Shown: piece after piece, positions 7,939 through 17,023 of the stretch | Layout: the number at the start of each line of letters is the position of its first letter | Numbering within the stretch: the stretch's first letter is position 1 | NCBI GenBank assembly: GCA_030834695.1 | Contig: JAUQXK010000124.1 | Span: 1 to 64,000 of the forward strand | DNA length: 64,000 nucleotides | Reading direction: 5' to 3' | Origin: Desulfobacterales bacterium | Lineage (GTDB): Bacteria; Desulfobacterota; Desulfobacteria; Desulfobacterales; SpSt-501 | The notes under the pieces: generated by a model | What the model was told of the DNA's origin: nothing | Seen by the model: the letters and a program-made list of their open reading frames with translations, nothing else | Database searches by the model: none | Made by a program: the position numbers and the translations under genes

Positions 7939-9861
7939 TTAGGCCTCCAGCAACCGCTTCAACACCGGCAGCGGCCTTGGTTTTTGCAGCCGCGGCAAAC
8001 ACCGCAACAGTTCCTGTATCGTGGTGATCCCGGCGGCGGCCTTGATGAGCCCGTCCTCCATGAGGGTCACCAGGTCGGTGGCTTCGATGCTGATTCGACG
8101 GATCTCCTGGCTGGTCTTGTGTTCGATCATCGCATTGCGGATGCCCTCATTGAGGATCAACAACTCGAAAATACCGACGCGCCCGCGGTAGCCGGTATAC
8201 TGGCAGCGAGAACACCCTTGCCCGCGCATGAAGGTCGAGCCTTGGATATCCGCGTAACCATAGCCCAGGCGTTGCAGGTCGAGCGGAGTCGGCCGATAGG
8301 CCACGGCGCACTCCGGGCAGACCCGCCGGAGCAGCCGCTGGGCCATGACACTGACCACCGTTGAGGAGATCAAAAAGGCTTCGATGTTCATGTTGAGCAG
8401 CCGGATCAGGCCGCCGATGCTGTCTTCGGTATGAAAGGTGGTGAGAACCTTGTGGCCGGTCAGTGCCGCTTGAACGGCGATCTCCGCCGAAAACGTGTCG
8501 CGAATCTCGCCGATGACGATGACGTCCGGGTCCTGACGCACAATGTGTCGGAGCGTCTCTTCATAAGTCAGCTGGATGCGCGGGTTGATGGAGCACTGGG
8601 ATATGCCGTCGATGACATACTCCACCGGCTCCTCGGCCGTGATGATGCTGGTCTGCGGATCGTTGATGTGATTGATGCAGCTGTAGACCGTGGTGGTCTT
8701 GCCCGAACCCGTGGGCCCGGTGACGAGGATGACGCCGCTCGGCAGGTACAGGGCGTCTTCCTTGAAGCGTTCGAGCATGCGCGGCGACAGGCCGAGCGCT
8801 TCCATTGGAATCAGGACTCCCTGGCGGTTCAGCAGCCGCAGGACGATCTTCTCGCCGTGCACCGTCACGTAAAACGAGGCCCGCAGGTCGAGCTGGGTGT
8901 CGCTGTTTTCGAAAAAGAAACGCCCGCCCTGGTGCCGGCGCTTCTCGGTGATGTCCACATCGCACATCACCTTCAACCGGTTGGTGACGGCCCCCATCAG
9001 GCTGGAGGGGAAATCCTCGTAATGGACCAGGACCCCGTCCTGGCGGAAACGGACCCGGATATGCTCCTTCAAAGGCTCGATGTGAATATCGCTCGCCTTG
9101 CGGCTGATGGCGGCCGTGATGATGCCGTTGACCAGCGCGACGATCGAATTTTCATCGGACGGTGAGATGCGTTCGCGCTGTTTGGCGTTCTGAACGCGCT
9201 TGACGGCCCGCGCGATGGAAGCGCTGCGCGCGATGGCCACGACCATGTGGGGACCGAAGATCTCGCGGGCGGCCGCCAGTTCCCCTTTGTCCATCGGGTC
9301 TGAAAATGCGACCAGGGGGGCCCCGTTTTCAAGCCGCACCGGGATGAAGCTGTGGTTTTCGTACCATTTTGGTGGCACGCGCTGAAATAGCTTGGGATCG
9401 ATTTCGACGAAATCGGGCTCCACATATGGAAAGCCCATTTGAAGCGAGAGCACCTCGATCAGGCTGCGTTCGTCGACCATGCGCCGCTCCAGCAGAATCT
9501 CGCCCAGTCGTCGGTGCGGCTTGGTTTCGGCCTGGATTTTGAGAGCGACGTCGAGATCGGCTTTCCGAATGTGCCCGAGCTCGACCAGAAGGTTTCCGAT
9601 GGTCACGGGCTCCTTGATTTTACGGACGACCTCCTTGACCTGCGCCTCTGATACGAAATTGAGCTCCTTCAGGAGCTCCAGGATGGGACGCGGCGAATCC
9701 AGCTTGCTCTGGATCCGCCGAGCGTAAGCCAGGCTCTCGCGGCTCAACTTGCCAGCGGCGATCAGAAGTTCGACAATGTCCACGAGGTTGGTATTAGAAC
9801 CTCCGGCGGCGGATGATATGGCTGCACCGGTCTCTGCGGTCTTGGCGTGTGGAATCACCAT
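7939..9861 (-). CDS. GspE/PilB-type secretion ATPase with MshEN-like N-terminus
   Basis: A 640-residue ATPase of the type II secretion / type IV pilus assembly family, which powers pilin or pseudopilin polymerisation from the cytoplasm. Two N-terminal repeats (around TIGNLLVELG and RLGEILLERR) match the MshEN pattern known to bind cyclic di-GMP in some homologues, although the usual Gly of the second repeat is Arg. Next come the Asp box, Walker A GPTGSGKTTT, Walker B VIVIGEIRD, the His box TTFHTED, and the tetracysteine zinc site CPEC to CSRC near the C-terminus. The start at 9861 has GAAGGA upstream. No other secretion or pilus gene is in the window, so the machine it serves is unknown. It heads a four-gene operon with HDOD, unknown and lonB genes. 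Confidence 0.9.
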   Translation of the reverse strand: MVIPHAKTAETGAAISSAAGGSNTNLVDIVELLIAAGKLSRESLAYARRIQSKLDSPRPILELLKELNFVSEAQVKEVVRKIKEPVTIGNLLVELGHIRKADLDVALKIQAETKPHRRLGEILLERRMVDERSLIEVLSLQMGFPYVEPDFVEIDPKLFQRVPPKWYENHSFIPVRLENGAPLVAFSDPMDKGELAAAREIFGPHMVVAIARSASIARAVKRVQNAKQRERISPSDENSIVALVNGIITAAISRKASDIHIEPLKEHIRVRFRQDGVLVHYEDFPSSLMGAVTNRLKVMCDVDITEKRRHQGGRFFFENSDTQLDLRASFYVTVHGEKIVLRLLNRQGVLIPMEALGLSPRMLERFKEDALYLPSGVILVTGPTGSGKTTTVYSCINHINDPQTSIITAEEPVEYVIDGISQCSINPRIQLTYEETLRHIVRQDPDVIVIGEIRDTFSAEIAVQAALTGHKVLTTFHTEDSIGGLIRLLNMNIEAFLISSTVVSVMAQRLLRRVCPECAVAYRPTPLDLQRLGYGYADIQGSTFMRGQGCSRCQYTGYRGRVGIFELLILNEGIRNAMIEHKTSQEIRRISIEATDLVTLMEDGLIKAAAGITTIQELLRCLPRLQKPRPLPVLKRLLEA

Positions 9862-10186
9862 ATCGGTTCCTTCGTTCGAAAATGTTGCCGGCAGCGCTTT
9901 CGAAGATGGTTTGGCCGGCCAGCCGAATCGCATGTCGATGCTCCGACCGGCCGGACGCCTGCCTCGGTGGTGGTATCGGCATTATTACTCCGGCACTTAA
10001 GTATGCCGGATGCGGTCAGGCCACCCCTCGCTGCCGCGGGATCTCGGCCGCTGAAGGCGGCAGGGGTCGATGCCCGTCCCGCCGGCTTCACCGAACGGCC
10101 TGCATTCCCTGCTTGTCACCGGCCGCTTCCGGTCGTATAATGCACCCATTTTCCGATTCGAAAAAAACGCGAGGTGACGATCAGCT
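9862..10186. other. intergenic region between divergent operons
   Basis: This 325-base gap separates the GspE operon (minus) from the aminotransferase gene (plus). It holds a 7-bp inverted repeat, TCCGGCA/TGCCGGA, around 9990-10011. The sequence just around its left arm (ATTATTACTCCGGCA) matches the end of the 315-bp palindromic element at 28.3 kb, so it may be a decayed fragment of that family. A good sigma-70 promoter for the plus-strand gene lies near its right end. No gene was found in it. Confidence 0.5.
10113..10141 (+). promoter_or_regulatory. sigma-70 type promoter for the aminotransferase/trxB genes
   Basis: TTGTCA, a 17-base spacer and a perfect TATAAT. The predicted start of transcription is near 10148, giving a leader of about 40 bases before the aminotransferase ATG at 10187. 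The spacing and -10 match are among the best in the window. Confidence 0.7.
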
Positions 10187-11032
10187 ATGGCGAATGTCTA
10201 TTACGTGGATGGAAAGTTTGTGCCGGATTCCGAAGCCGTGTTCCCCCTTAACGACCTCGGTCTGCTGCGGGGATATGGGTGCTTCGATTTCATGCGCACC
10301 TATAACGGCAAGGTGATCTTCATCAAGGACCACGTCCAGCGCCTGGTTCGATCGGCGATGCAGATCGGCATCGAGCTGCCGGTTTCCGAAAGCGAATTGA
10401 TCCAGCTGGTGCTGGATACCCTGAAGCGCAACCCGCCCGTCGAATCCAGCATCCGCATCCTGGTTACAGGGGGCTCGAGCCCGGATTTCATCACCCCCCA
10501 GGGACGGCCGCGAATGGCCATCATGGTATCGGCCCTCAGTGCATACCCCCCGGCCTGGTACCTGGAGGGAGCCAAAATTATCACCGCGCCCCACACCCGC
10601 GCCATCCCCGGTGCGAAGAGCATCGACTACATTCGCGCCATGCTGGTCCTGGCAGAGGCCCGCCAAAAAGGCGCGATCGAGGCGGTGTACGTCGACCCCG
10701 GGAACCGGGTCCGCGAGGGCACGACCAGCAACATCTTCGCCTTCATCGGGGATCGCCTGGTAACGCCGGGCACGGACATTTTAAACGGAATTACACGCCA
10801 GAAAGTGCTGGGCTTGGCCGAAGACCGATACAACGTCGAAATCCGCGACATCCAGCGCGGCGAACTCATCCAAGCCGACGAAGTCTTCATCACCTCCTCC
10901 AACCGGCTCATTGTGCCCATCGTCCGCGTGGACGACGAACCGATCGGCAGCGGCCGGCCCGGCGACCGGACCCGGTCGGTCATGCAGGCCTTCGCCGACT
11001 TCACCGACCGGCTTTCCAAATCCGGCAGCTAA
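10187..11032 (+). CDS. class IV aminotransferase (branched-chain amino acid / D-amino acid type)
   Basis: A 281-residue PLP enzyme of fold type IV. It should transfer amino groups between amino acids and 2-oxo acids; branched-chain aminotransferase is the most likely activity, with D-alanine aminotransferase or aminodeoxychorismate lyase as alternatives that sequence alone does not settle. GAKSIDY contains the predicted PLP lysine (Lys144), REGTTSNIF supplies the conserved Glu and phosphate-binding residues, and NGITRQKVL and EVFITSSNR follow as usual. The length fits the family. GAGGTGA lies upstream of the ATG. It is followed after 11 bases by a thioredoxin reductase gene, so the two are probably co-transcribed from the promoter at 10113-10141. 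Confidence 0.88.
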   Translation: MANVYYVDGKFVPDSEAVFPLNDLGLLRGYGCFDFMRTYNGKVIFIKDHVQRLVRSAMQIGIELPVSESELIQLVLDTLKRNPPVESSIRILVTGGSSPDFITPQGRPRMAIMVSALSAYPPAWYLEGAKIITAPHTRAIPGAKSIDYIRAMLVLAEARQKGAIEAVYVDPGNRVREGTTSNIFAFIGDRLVTPGTDILNGITRQKVLGLAEDRYNVEIRDIQRGELIQADEVFITSSNRLIVPIVRVDDEPIGSGRPGDRTRSVMQAFADFTDRLSKSGS

Positions 11033-11043
11033 GGGAGCGCTCC

Positions 11044-12027
11044 ATGACCTGTCTCGGAATCTACGACCTGATCATTATCGGCGGCGGACCCGGCGGCCTG
11101 ACCGCCGGGATTTACGCCATGCGCGCCGCGCTCAAAACCGTCCTGGTGGAAATGGGGGCGCCGGGAGGGCAGGTGAACCTGTCCGACAGCGTTGAAAACT
11201 GGCCGGGGGACGAACACATCGGCGGTTCGGAACTCTCGATGAGAATGTACAGCCACGCCCAGTCCTACGGGCTGGAGACCCGCTCCGATGAAGTCGTGGC
11301 CATCGAGCCGGGCTTGGATTTTCATACGGTCCGGTTGGCGGGCGGCGAATGCCTGCAGGGGCATGCCGTCATCCTCGCCACCGGCGGGAGCCCCCGCAAA
11401 CTGGAGATTCCCGGGGAAAAAGAACTTTACGGCAAGGGCGTATCCTATTGCGCCGTGTGCGACGGGTTTTTCTTCCGCAACAAGACCGTGGCGGTCGTCG
11501 GCGGCGGGGATTCGGCGATCGAGGAATCGCTCTACCTGGCCAAGCTGGCGAAGCAGGTCCACATCGTCCATCGCCGGGAGCAACTGCGTGCCGGCGCCCT
11601 TCTCCAGCAGCGTGCCAAGGCGGAGTGCAAGATCGAGTTCGTCTGGAACTCGGTCGTAACGGCCATCAAAGCCGATGCCAACGGGGTCTGCGCGGTGGAT
11701 CTTAAAAACGTTCAAAACGGGGAAACGCGCCAGCTGGCAACCGACGGGATTTTCATCTTCATCGGCTTTGTCCCCAACGATCGTTTGGTTCCGGCCGGCA
11801 TCCGCAGAAACCCCGAAGGTTACGTGATTACCGATGAGAAGTGCGCCACGACCATCCCGGGCATCTATGTCATCGGCGACCTGCGGGAGAAATACGCCCG
11901 CCAGATCGTCGTCGCGGCAGCCGACGGCTGCACCGCGGCCCTGGCCGCGGCCCACTACGTGGAAGCCCGCAAAGCCGCCCAGGAATGCGAGCTGCCGGAA
12001 AGCATGAAAACCAGCTGGGCCCACTAG
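11044..12027 (+). CDS. trxB: thioredoxin reductase (thioredoxin-disulfide reductase)
   Basis: A 327-residue FAD/NAD(P)H oxidoreductase that reduces thioredoxin and so supplies electrons for disulfide reduction in the cytoplasm. The N-terminal FAD motif GGGPGGLTAGIYA is at residues 13-25, the redox-active CAVC pair is Cys136/Cys139, the second nucleotide site is VVGGGDSAIEE, and GIYVIGDLR near the C-terminus closes the FAD site. Length and order match low-molecular-weight bacterial TrxB. No thioredoxin gene is next to it. It follows the aminotransferase gene after 11 bases with GGGAG in the gap. Downstream a 155-bp repeat separates it from the next gene. Confidence 0.92.
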   Translation: MTCLGIYDLIIIGGGPGGLTAGIYAMRAALKTVLVEMGAPGGQVNLSDSVENWPGDEHIGGSELSMRMYSHAQSYGLETRSDEVVAIEPGLDFHTVRLAGGECLQGHAVILATGGSPRKLEIPGEKELYGKGVSYCAVCDGFFFRNKTVAVVGGGDSAIEESLYLAKLAKQVHIVHRREQLRAGALLQQRAKAECKIEFVWNSVVTAIKADANGVCAVDLKNVQNGETRQLATDGIFIFIGFVPNDRLVPAGIRRNPEGYVITDEKCATTIPGIYVIGDLREKYARQIVVAAADGCTAALAAAHYVEARKAAQECELPESMKTSWAH

Positions 12028-12064
12028 CCGGCAGCATCCTGTTGGCGGATTCCTTATGCGTGTC

Positions 12065-12220
12065 TTATTAAGGGTCTCATAATTGTCTTTACGCCGTCAT
12101 TCCGGCAGTCTTTAAGCCGGAATCCAGTGAATTCAACCCGTTCTGGATGCCGGACAAGTCTGCCCCGGAAGTCGTTGATCCGGGGTCCGGCATGACGGTA
12201 CTATTTCGAGACGATTAATA
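12065..12220. repeat. MITE-like palindromic repeat, family A, copy 1
   Basis: An approximately 155-bp element with imperfect inverted ends: both begin TTATTAA when read inward, then a GTCTC motif and an arm carrying CCGTCATTCCGG or CCGTCATGCCGG. A near-identical copy lies at 27324-27480. The right end of this copy runs into the start codon of the membrane-protein gene (the A of ATG at 12220). No transposase is encoded, so mobilisation in trans is assumed. Confidence 0.8.
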
Positions 12221-13338
12221 TGCCGCGCATTAAAACCTTCCTGCTGACGTTCATCCCCCTGGCGATGATGCTGACTGCGCTGCCATTGGTGGGGGTCTGG
12301 CTGGCCGGGAAACCCCTTGATCCCTTCTTTGAGTTCCCACCGCAGACCCGTTTCGTGCCGCACGCACCCTTTTCCTGGACGGTCTTCGGTTTTTATGCGG
12401 CGCTGATTGCCGGTTCGCTGTCGGCGCTGGTCCATCGGGCCGCCCGGTCTTATCGCGCCACGCCCGCGCGCGTGCCGGTCCGGCCGCTGCCCTTTCCGTG
12501 GTGGGGCTGGGTCGCCGGGTTTTTCGGCGCCATCGCATGGGTTCTGGCCTGGACCCGCCTGGCCTGGTTTGCCTCCTTCCAGCCCCACACCTTCACCCCG
12601 CTCTGGCTCGCCTATATCGCCATGGTCAACGCGCTATGCTGCCGCCGGACCGGCCGCTCGCTGCTGACCGACCGCCCGCGGTTTTTCCTCAGCCTGTTTC
12701 CGGCGAGTGCGCTCTTCTGGTGGTTCTTCGAGTACCTCAACCGCTTCGTCCAAAACTGGTACTATACCGGAGCTTATTTCAGCCCATGGGAGTATTTTTG
12801 GTACGCCACCCTGCCCTTTGCCACGGTTCTGCCGGCCGTCCTCAGCACCCGGGAGCTGGTCCGGTCCGTTGCCTGGGTTCAGCGCGCGTTCGGCCGGGTG
12901 CAACCCATTGCCGTCAGCGACCGCCCCCGGCGGCCGTGGCTCTGGTTGGTCGCCGCGGCCGGGGGGCTGGCCGCCACCGGGGTATGGCCGAGCTGTTTTT
13001 ATTCTCTGGTTTGGGTGGCGCCGCTGCTGATCATGGCGGCCCTGAGAAGCCTGCAGCGCGAATCTCACCCGCTGCAGGACCTGGCCCGCACAGATTGGAC
13101 GGGTCCGGCCTCGGCGATGCTGGCGGCGCTCGTCTGCGGCTTTTTCTGGGAAATGTGGAACATCTTCAGCCTGGCCCAATGGCGATACAGCATCCCCTTT
13201 GTTCACCGGTTTGAGATTTTCGCCATGCCGCTGCTCGGGTACGCCGGCTATCTTCCGTTCGGCCTGGAATGTGCCGCGATAGCCGACCTGCTGGAAGGGG
13301 TTTTCCGGAAAGAAGGGATGCCATCCGAGAAGGAATGA
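12220..13338 (+). CDS. multi-spanning membrane protein of unknown function
   Basis: A 372-residue integral membrane protein rich in Trp, Phe and Pro. I count roughly nine hydrophobic segments: near residues 5-27, 48-66, 94-118, 122-138, 155-170, 190-206, 244-265, 290-312 and 335-352. There is no motif I can tie to a known transporter or enzyme. Conserved-looking aromatic and charged clusters in the loops (WWFFEYLNRF, FFWEMWNIFS) suggest a specific function rather than drift. The ribosome binding site is poor because a repeat element ends at the start codon, so translation may be weak or the true start later. It is convergent with htpX. Confidence 0.65.
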   Translation: MPRIKTFLLTFIPLAMMLTALPLVGVWLAGKPLDPFFEFPPQTRFVPHAPFSWTVFGFYAALIAGSLSALVHRAARSYRATPARVPVRPLPFPWWGWVAGFFGAIAWVLAWTRLAWFASFQPHTFTPLWLAYIAMVNALCCRRTGRSLLTDRPRFFLSLFPASALFWWFFEYLNRFVQNWYYTGAYFSPWEYFWYATLPFATVLPAVLSTRELVRSVAWVQRAFGRVQPIAVSDRPRRPWLWLVAAAGGLAATGVWPSCFYSLVWVAPLLIMAALRSLQRESHPLQDLARTDWTGPASAMLAALVCGFFWEMWNIFSLAQWRYSIPFVHRFEIFAMPLLGYAGYLPFGLECAAIADLLEGVFRKEGMPSEKE

Positions 13339-13380
13339 GAAAACCGCTATACGGGATGCGACCTCGCTGAGATGTCCCGC

Positions 13381-14322
13381 CTAATCCTTGCCGGAAAGCC
13401 GATCCCACATCGCGCGCGCCTGGCCCTGGCGGTCAGACCGGCCGGAACCCGGAGGCGCCTGAATGCTGTTGAATCGCTGGCCGCGCAGGCGGGCAATCCG
13501 CTCCTCCAGAGGCGGGTGCGTGGAAAAAAGGCTCATCAGGCTGCGCCCGGACAGCGGGTTGACGATGAACATATGCGCGGTGGACGGGCTGGCATTCATC
13601 GGCAGCTGCTTGGAGTAAGCTCCTAATTTCTCCAGGGCCCGTGCCAACCCTTCCGGCGTTCCGGCAAAAACCGCTCCCGTGGCGTCGGCCAGATATTCCC
13701 GCGAACGCGAGATCGCCATCTGGATCAGCATGGCCGCCAGGGGCGCAATGATGGACATCAGGATCAACCCCAGCCCGCCGCCACCGCCGCCCTCCTCACG
13801 ATCACGGTGGCCGCCGCCGAAAATGGCCGACCAGCGGGCCATGTCGGCCAACATCATGATGGCGCCGGCCATGGTGGCCGCAATGCTGCCGATCAGAATG
13901 TCCCGGTTTTTTACATGAGCGAGTTCGTGGGCCAGCACCCCCATGGCCTCCTCGCGCGACATGCGTTTCAGCAGGCCTTCGGTCACGGCCACGGCGGCAT
14001 GCTCCGGATTGCGCCCGGTGGCGAAAGCGTTCGGAGCATCCTGAGGGATGATGTAAACCTTCGGCATCGGAAGGTTGGCACGGCGGCAAAGTTCCTGCAC
14101 CATGCCGAAGAGCTCGGGTCCATCCTGCGGCCCCACCTCCTGTGCGCTGTACATCCGCAGCACAATCTTGTCGGAGAACCAGTAACTGAAAAAATTCATG
14201 CCTGCGGCGACCAGCAGGGCGATCATCATTCCCTGGCGGCCGCCGATCCATTGCCCGATCAGCAGAATCAACCCGGTCAACAACGCCATCAATACCGTGG
14301 TCCGGATCTGATTACCCATCAT
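13381..14322 (-). CDS. htpX: HtpX-type M48 membrane zinc metalloprotease
   Basis: A 313-residue integral membrane protease for quality control of inner-membrane proteins. Two N-terminal membrane spans (about residues 8-24 and 30-48) precede the zinc motif HELAH at 132-136, with [16 protein letters not shown] and SREYLADA supplying the other family marks. Further hydrophobic helices lie at about 147-165 and 180-200, the latter after a Gly-rich stretch. The start is the first of two adjacent ATG codons with GGGAG 6 bases upstream. It is convergent with the gene of the unknown membrane protein. A second, lipoprotein-type M48 protease lies at 48.3 kb. Confidence 0.9.
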   Translation of the reverse strand: MMGNQIRTTVLMALLTGLILLIGQWIGGRQGMMIALLVAAGMNFFSYWFSDKIVLRMYSAQEVGPQDGPELFGMVQELCRRANLPMPKVYIIPQDAPNAFATGRNPEHAAVAVTEGLLKRMSREEAMGVLAHELAHVKNRDILIGSIAATMAGAIMMLADMARWSAIFGGGHRDREEGGGGGGLGLILMSIIAPLAAMLIQMAISRSREYLADATGAVFAGTPEGLARALEKLGAYSKQLPMNASPSTAHMFIVNPLSGRSLMSLFSTHPPLEERIARLRGQRFNSIQAPPGSGRSDRQGQARAMWDRLSGKD

Positions 14323-14848
14323 TGGAGGCTCCCTTCACGTGCGAATCTGACTTGTTATTGCTTCGGCAGTTAAATAGGCCAAAATTAATAAATTCGTAAA
14401 AAGCCTGAAAATGCTGTTTTGTGTCATTCCGGCAGACCCCGGGTCATGCCCAGGCAGGCGCCGGAATCCTGTTAATTTAATTAGTTCTGGATACCGGATC
14501 AAGCCTGGCGTGACAGCCTTTGCGTTTTGCGTATTCAGATGGCGGCCTGATAACGGTTAAAAAAACCGGCCCGGATCGGTTGTGGTCAGAAGATAGTTCA
14601 AAATGTTGAAAAGGCAACTTAGCAATAATTATAATTAGTTGCGCAATATTAATCTGGATATGCGGCTACGGATTAGTCTTGCATCAGTGGCATTCATCTG
14701 CTAAGAATTTACTTTCCTATTTTTGGGTAGTTTCATTCTCTACTCAAATAGGCTTTGTCGCATGCAGCTTGGGGAATAATGGACCGCTTTGGGTGACCTG
14801 CAAGACCGGAAGGCCAAAACGGCAGCAGGCCCTCTCGATAGTCGGATC
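14323..14848. other. AT-rich intergenic region with a decayed repeat
   Basis: This gap of over 500 bases lies between the divergent htpX and PilZ-fusion genes. It holds a family B repeat (14391-14530) and a clearly AT-rich stretch around 14590-14720 that contrasts with the GC-rich neighbours and probably carries the promoters. A short inverted repeat GCAACT/AGTTGC lies near 14614-14642. No gene was found in it. Confidence 0.45.
14391..14530. repeat. palindromic repeat, family B, decayed copy
   Basis: It starts CGTAAAAAGCC, followed by an AATGCTGTTTT segment and GTCATTCCGG. It has an internal GCCGGAAT arm and ends near GCGTGACAGCC. The left end matches, in inverted form, the right end of the copy at 20024-20172. 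The right end has drifted. Confidence 0.55.
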
Positions 14849-17008
14849 ATGATGAAAAAAATGACCGTAAAAAAGCCTACCCGTTTCGATGAAGATACCC
14901 CTGGGATCGACCACCTCCCTATAGCATCCGAATCCAGGGATTCAACCGAGGTTACCGGCCAAGAGAAGGCAGAGTTGGCCGCGGCCATTCCCGACCGCTC
15001 CAAATCCACTCTGGAAGATGCCGGCCGCAAGATCACCCTGGACCATCTGATCAATCGACTGAATTTCGTCAATTTTCAAGATGGCCGCATCCAACTGCAT
15101 TTTTCCAACCGCGACTCCGGCCGCAGCCGGCTCATCCCGGCCTTCCCGCTGCCGTGCTCCGGACCGGAATTGGAATGCGTATGGTCCGGAGAACCCGATG
15201 GGGCCTGCCTCGGTCAGACCCATGAGCTGAAATGCATTCTCGTGCCGCATGGTGAAAAATTCATTCAAGCGGCTCCCGAAGTGATCGAGATTCATCCCGA
15301 CGGCTGCCGATTGGCACTGCCGGAGATCAGCCGTGAGATCAGCCATCGCCGAATCGAGCGTCAGCGCTGCCAAAACATCACCGTCCATCTGGTTCAAAAC
15401 AGCTCCTCTTTTCCGGGTTCGCTCTTGGATTTCACTTCATCCTCCTTCCGGGTCGACCTCCGGGCGGTTCCTCCCCAGCGCTTTGACTGGATCGATGCTG
15501 CGCGGCCGGTGCAAGTTGTTTTCCACTCCGGCCGGCAGACGCTGTATTCCAGCGAATGCCGCATCCTGCGCGTCACGCCGGGACGCGACACGCACAGTTA
15601 CGCGCTGGAGCCCTTAAAACACGAAATCCAGCGCTACCGCAAAGCCGAGTTTCGCAGCGACCGACAGGTTCTGAACCCTTCGCCCAACATCATCTTCCGT
15701 CATCCTCTCACGCAGAAGCGGGTGGATATAAAAGTGGTTGATCTATCCGGATCGGGCTTTGCGGTGGAGGAGGACGAAGCCGCCAGCGTGCTGCTGCCCG
15801 GCTTGATTTTGCCCGAGGTGGAGCTTTCCTTCGGCAACATTTTCAAGATCCGGTGCAGCGTCCAAGTGGTCTTTCGCAAGCCGCTGACCGGCCCGGAGAA
15901 GCGACAGCGCGTGCGGTGCGGGCTGGCGTTGATCGACGTGAGCGCCCATGACCACATTAAGCTGTTGGGGATGTTGCATCAGGTGAAGGACCGGAACGCC
16001 TATATCTGCAACGACATCGACCTGGAGGCCCTGTGGGATTTCCTGTTTGAGACCGGCTTCATTTATCCCGCCAAATACACACTGATCGAAAAAAACAAAA
16101 AAGAGATCAAGGAAACATACGCGAAACTATACCAGCGCAGCCCGGACATCGCCCGCCATTTTGTCTACCAGGACAACGGCGTGATCCTCGGTCACATGGC
16201 CACCATCCGTTTCTGGGAAAGGACCTGGCTCATCCACCACCATGCCGCCCGAAAATCCGCACTGCCCAAAGCCGGATTGGTCGTACTCGACCAGATCGGC
16301 CGGTTCGTGCACGACACGTTCCGGATCCGCGGTCTGCACATGGACTACATGGTGTGCTACTATCGGCCTCAGAACCGTTTTCCGAGCCGCGTCTTCGGCG
16401 GGGTGGCCCGCTATATCAACAACCCCCAAGATTGCTCCGTCGATCCGTTTGCCTACGTAAGAATTCCGGACGCCGTCACCGCTGCCCCCGTGCTGCCGGC
16501 CGGGTGGGAGATCGAACCCGCTACCCAAGAGGATCTGGAGCAGCTTACGTTTTTTTATGAACAGGCCTCCGGCGGGGTCATGGTCAAGGCCATCGACCTC
16601 GATCCCGGCGGATGGCGGGAAGAGGCCCTTTGCCAGGAGTTTCAGAACTACGGTTTCAGACGCGAAAGGCATCTGTTCGCGTTGAGAGCGAGTGGCCGCC
16701 TGAAGGCCTTGATCGTCGTCAATATCTCGGACATCGGCCTCAATCTTTCGGACCTGGTTCATTGCCTCAACGTTTTTATTCTGGAGCCGCGCGGCCTGCC
16801 GCCGGAAATTCTTTATTCCGCGCTGCAGCAGACGCTGAGGACCACCGGCCAGCAACAAATCCCGGCTCTGATTTTTCCTCTATCCTACGCCGAGGAAAAC
16901 GGGATCGCGATTGAAAAGGTCTACCACTTCTGGGCTTTCCATACGGTTCACGGCAACAATCAGGCCTACTACAAATACCTCAGCCGCCTGACCCGATACG
17001 TCCAGTAG
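14849..17008 (+). CDS. tandem PilZ protein with C-terminal GNAT-like region
   Basis: A 719-residue cytosolic protein that appears to join cyclic di-GMP sensing to an acyltransferase-like fold. A first PilZ-like domain (about residues 155-240) has the Arg-rich entry RRIERQRC and a degenerate LLDFTSSSFRV. A second (about 265-370) has RSDRQ followed by VVDLSGSGFAVEE, close to the canonical RxxxR and D/NxSxxG ligand motifs. The C-terminal half (about 375-719) reads like two linked GNAT-type units, with WEIEPATQEDLEQLTFFYEQ opening the second; this is recognition by style, not by a firm motif. The ATG at 14849 is my choice; a TTG at 14789 would add 20 residues, and neither has a strong ribosome binding site. 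It is a single gene flanked by unrelated genes. Confidence 0.65.
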   Translation: MMKKMTVKKPTRFDEDTPGIDHLPIASESRDSTEVTGQEKAELAAAIPDRSKSTLEDAGRKITLDHLINRLNFVNFQDGRIQLHFSNRDSGRSRLIPAFPLPCSGPELECVWSGEPDGACLGQTHELKCILVPHGEKFIQAAPEVIEIHPDGCRLALPEISREISHRRIERQRCQNITVHLVQNSSSFPGSLLDFTSSSFRVDLRAVPPQRFDWIDAARPVQVVFHSGRQTLYSSECRILRVTPGRDTHSYALEPLKHEIQRYRKAEFRSDRQVLNPSPNIIFRHPLTQKRVDIKVVDLSGSGFAVEEDEAASVLLPGLILPEVELSFGNIFKIRCSVQVVFRKPLTGPEKRQRVRCGLALIDVSAHDHIKLLGMLHQVKDRNAYICNDIDLEALWDFLFETGFIYPAKYTLIEKNKKEIKETYAKLYQRSPDIARHFVYQDNGVILGHMATIRFWERTWLIHHHAARKSALPKAGLVVLDQIGRFVHDTFRIRGLHMDYMVCYYRPQNRFPSRVFGGVARYINNPQDCSVDPFAYVRIPDAVTAAPVLPAGWEIEPATQEDLEQLTFFYEQASGGVMVKAIDLDPGGWREEALCQEFQNYGFRRERHLFALRASGRLKALIVVNISDIGLNLSDLVHCLNVFILEPRGLPPEILYSALQQTLRTTGQQQIPALIFPLSYAEENGIAIEKVYHFWAFHTVHGNNQAYYKYLSRLTRYVQ

Positions 17009-17023
17009 GTACCGGGAAGCGCA

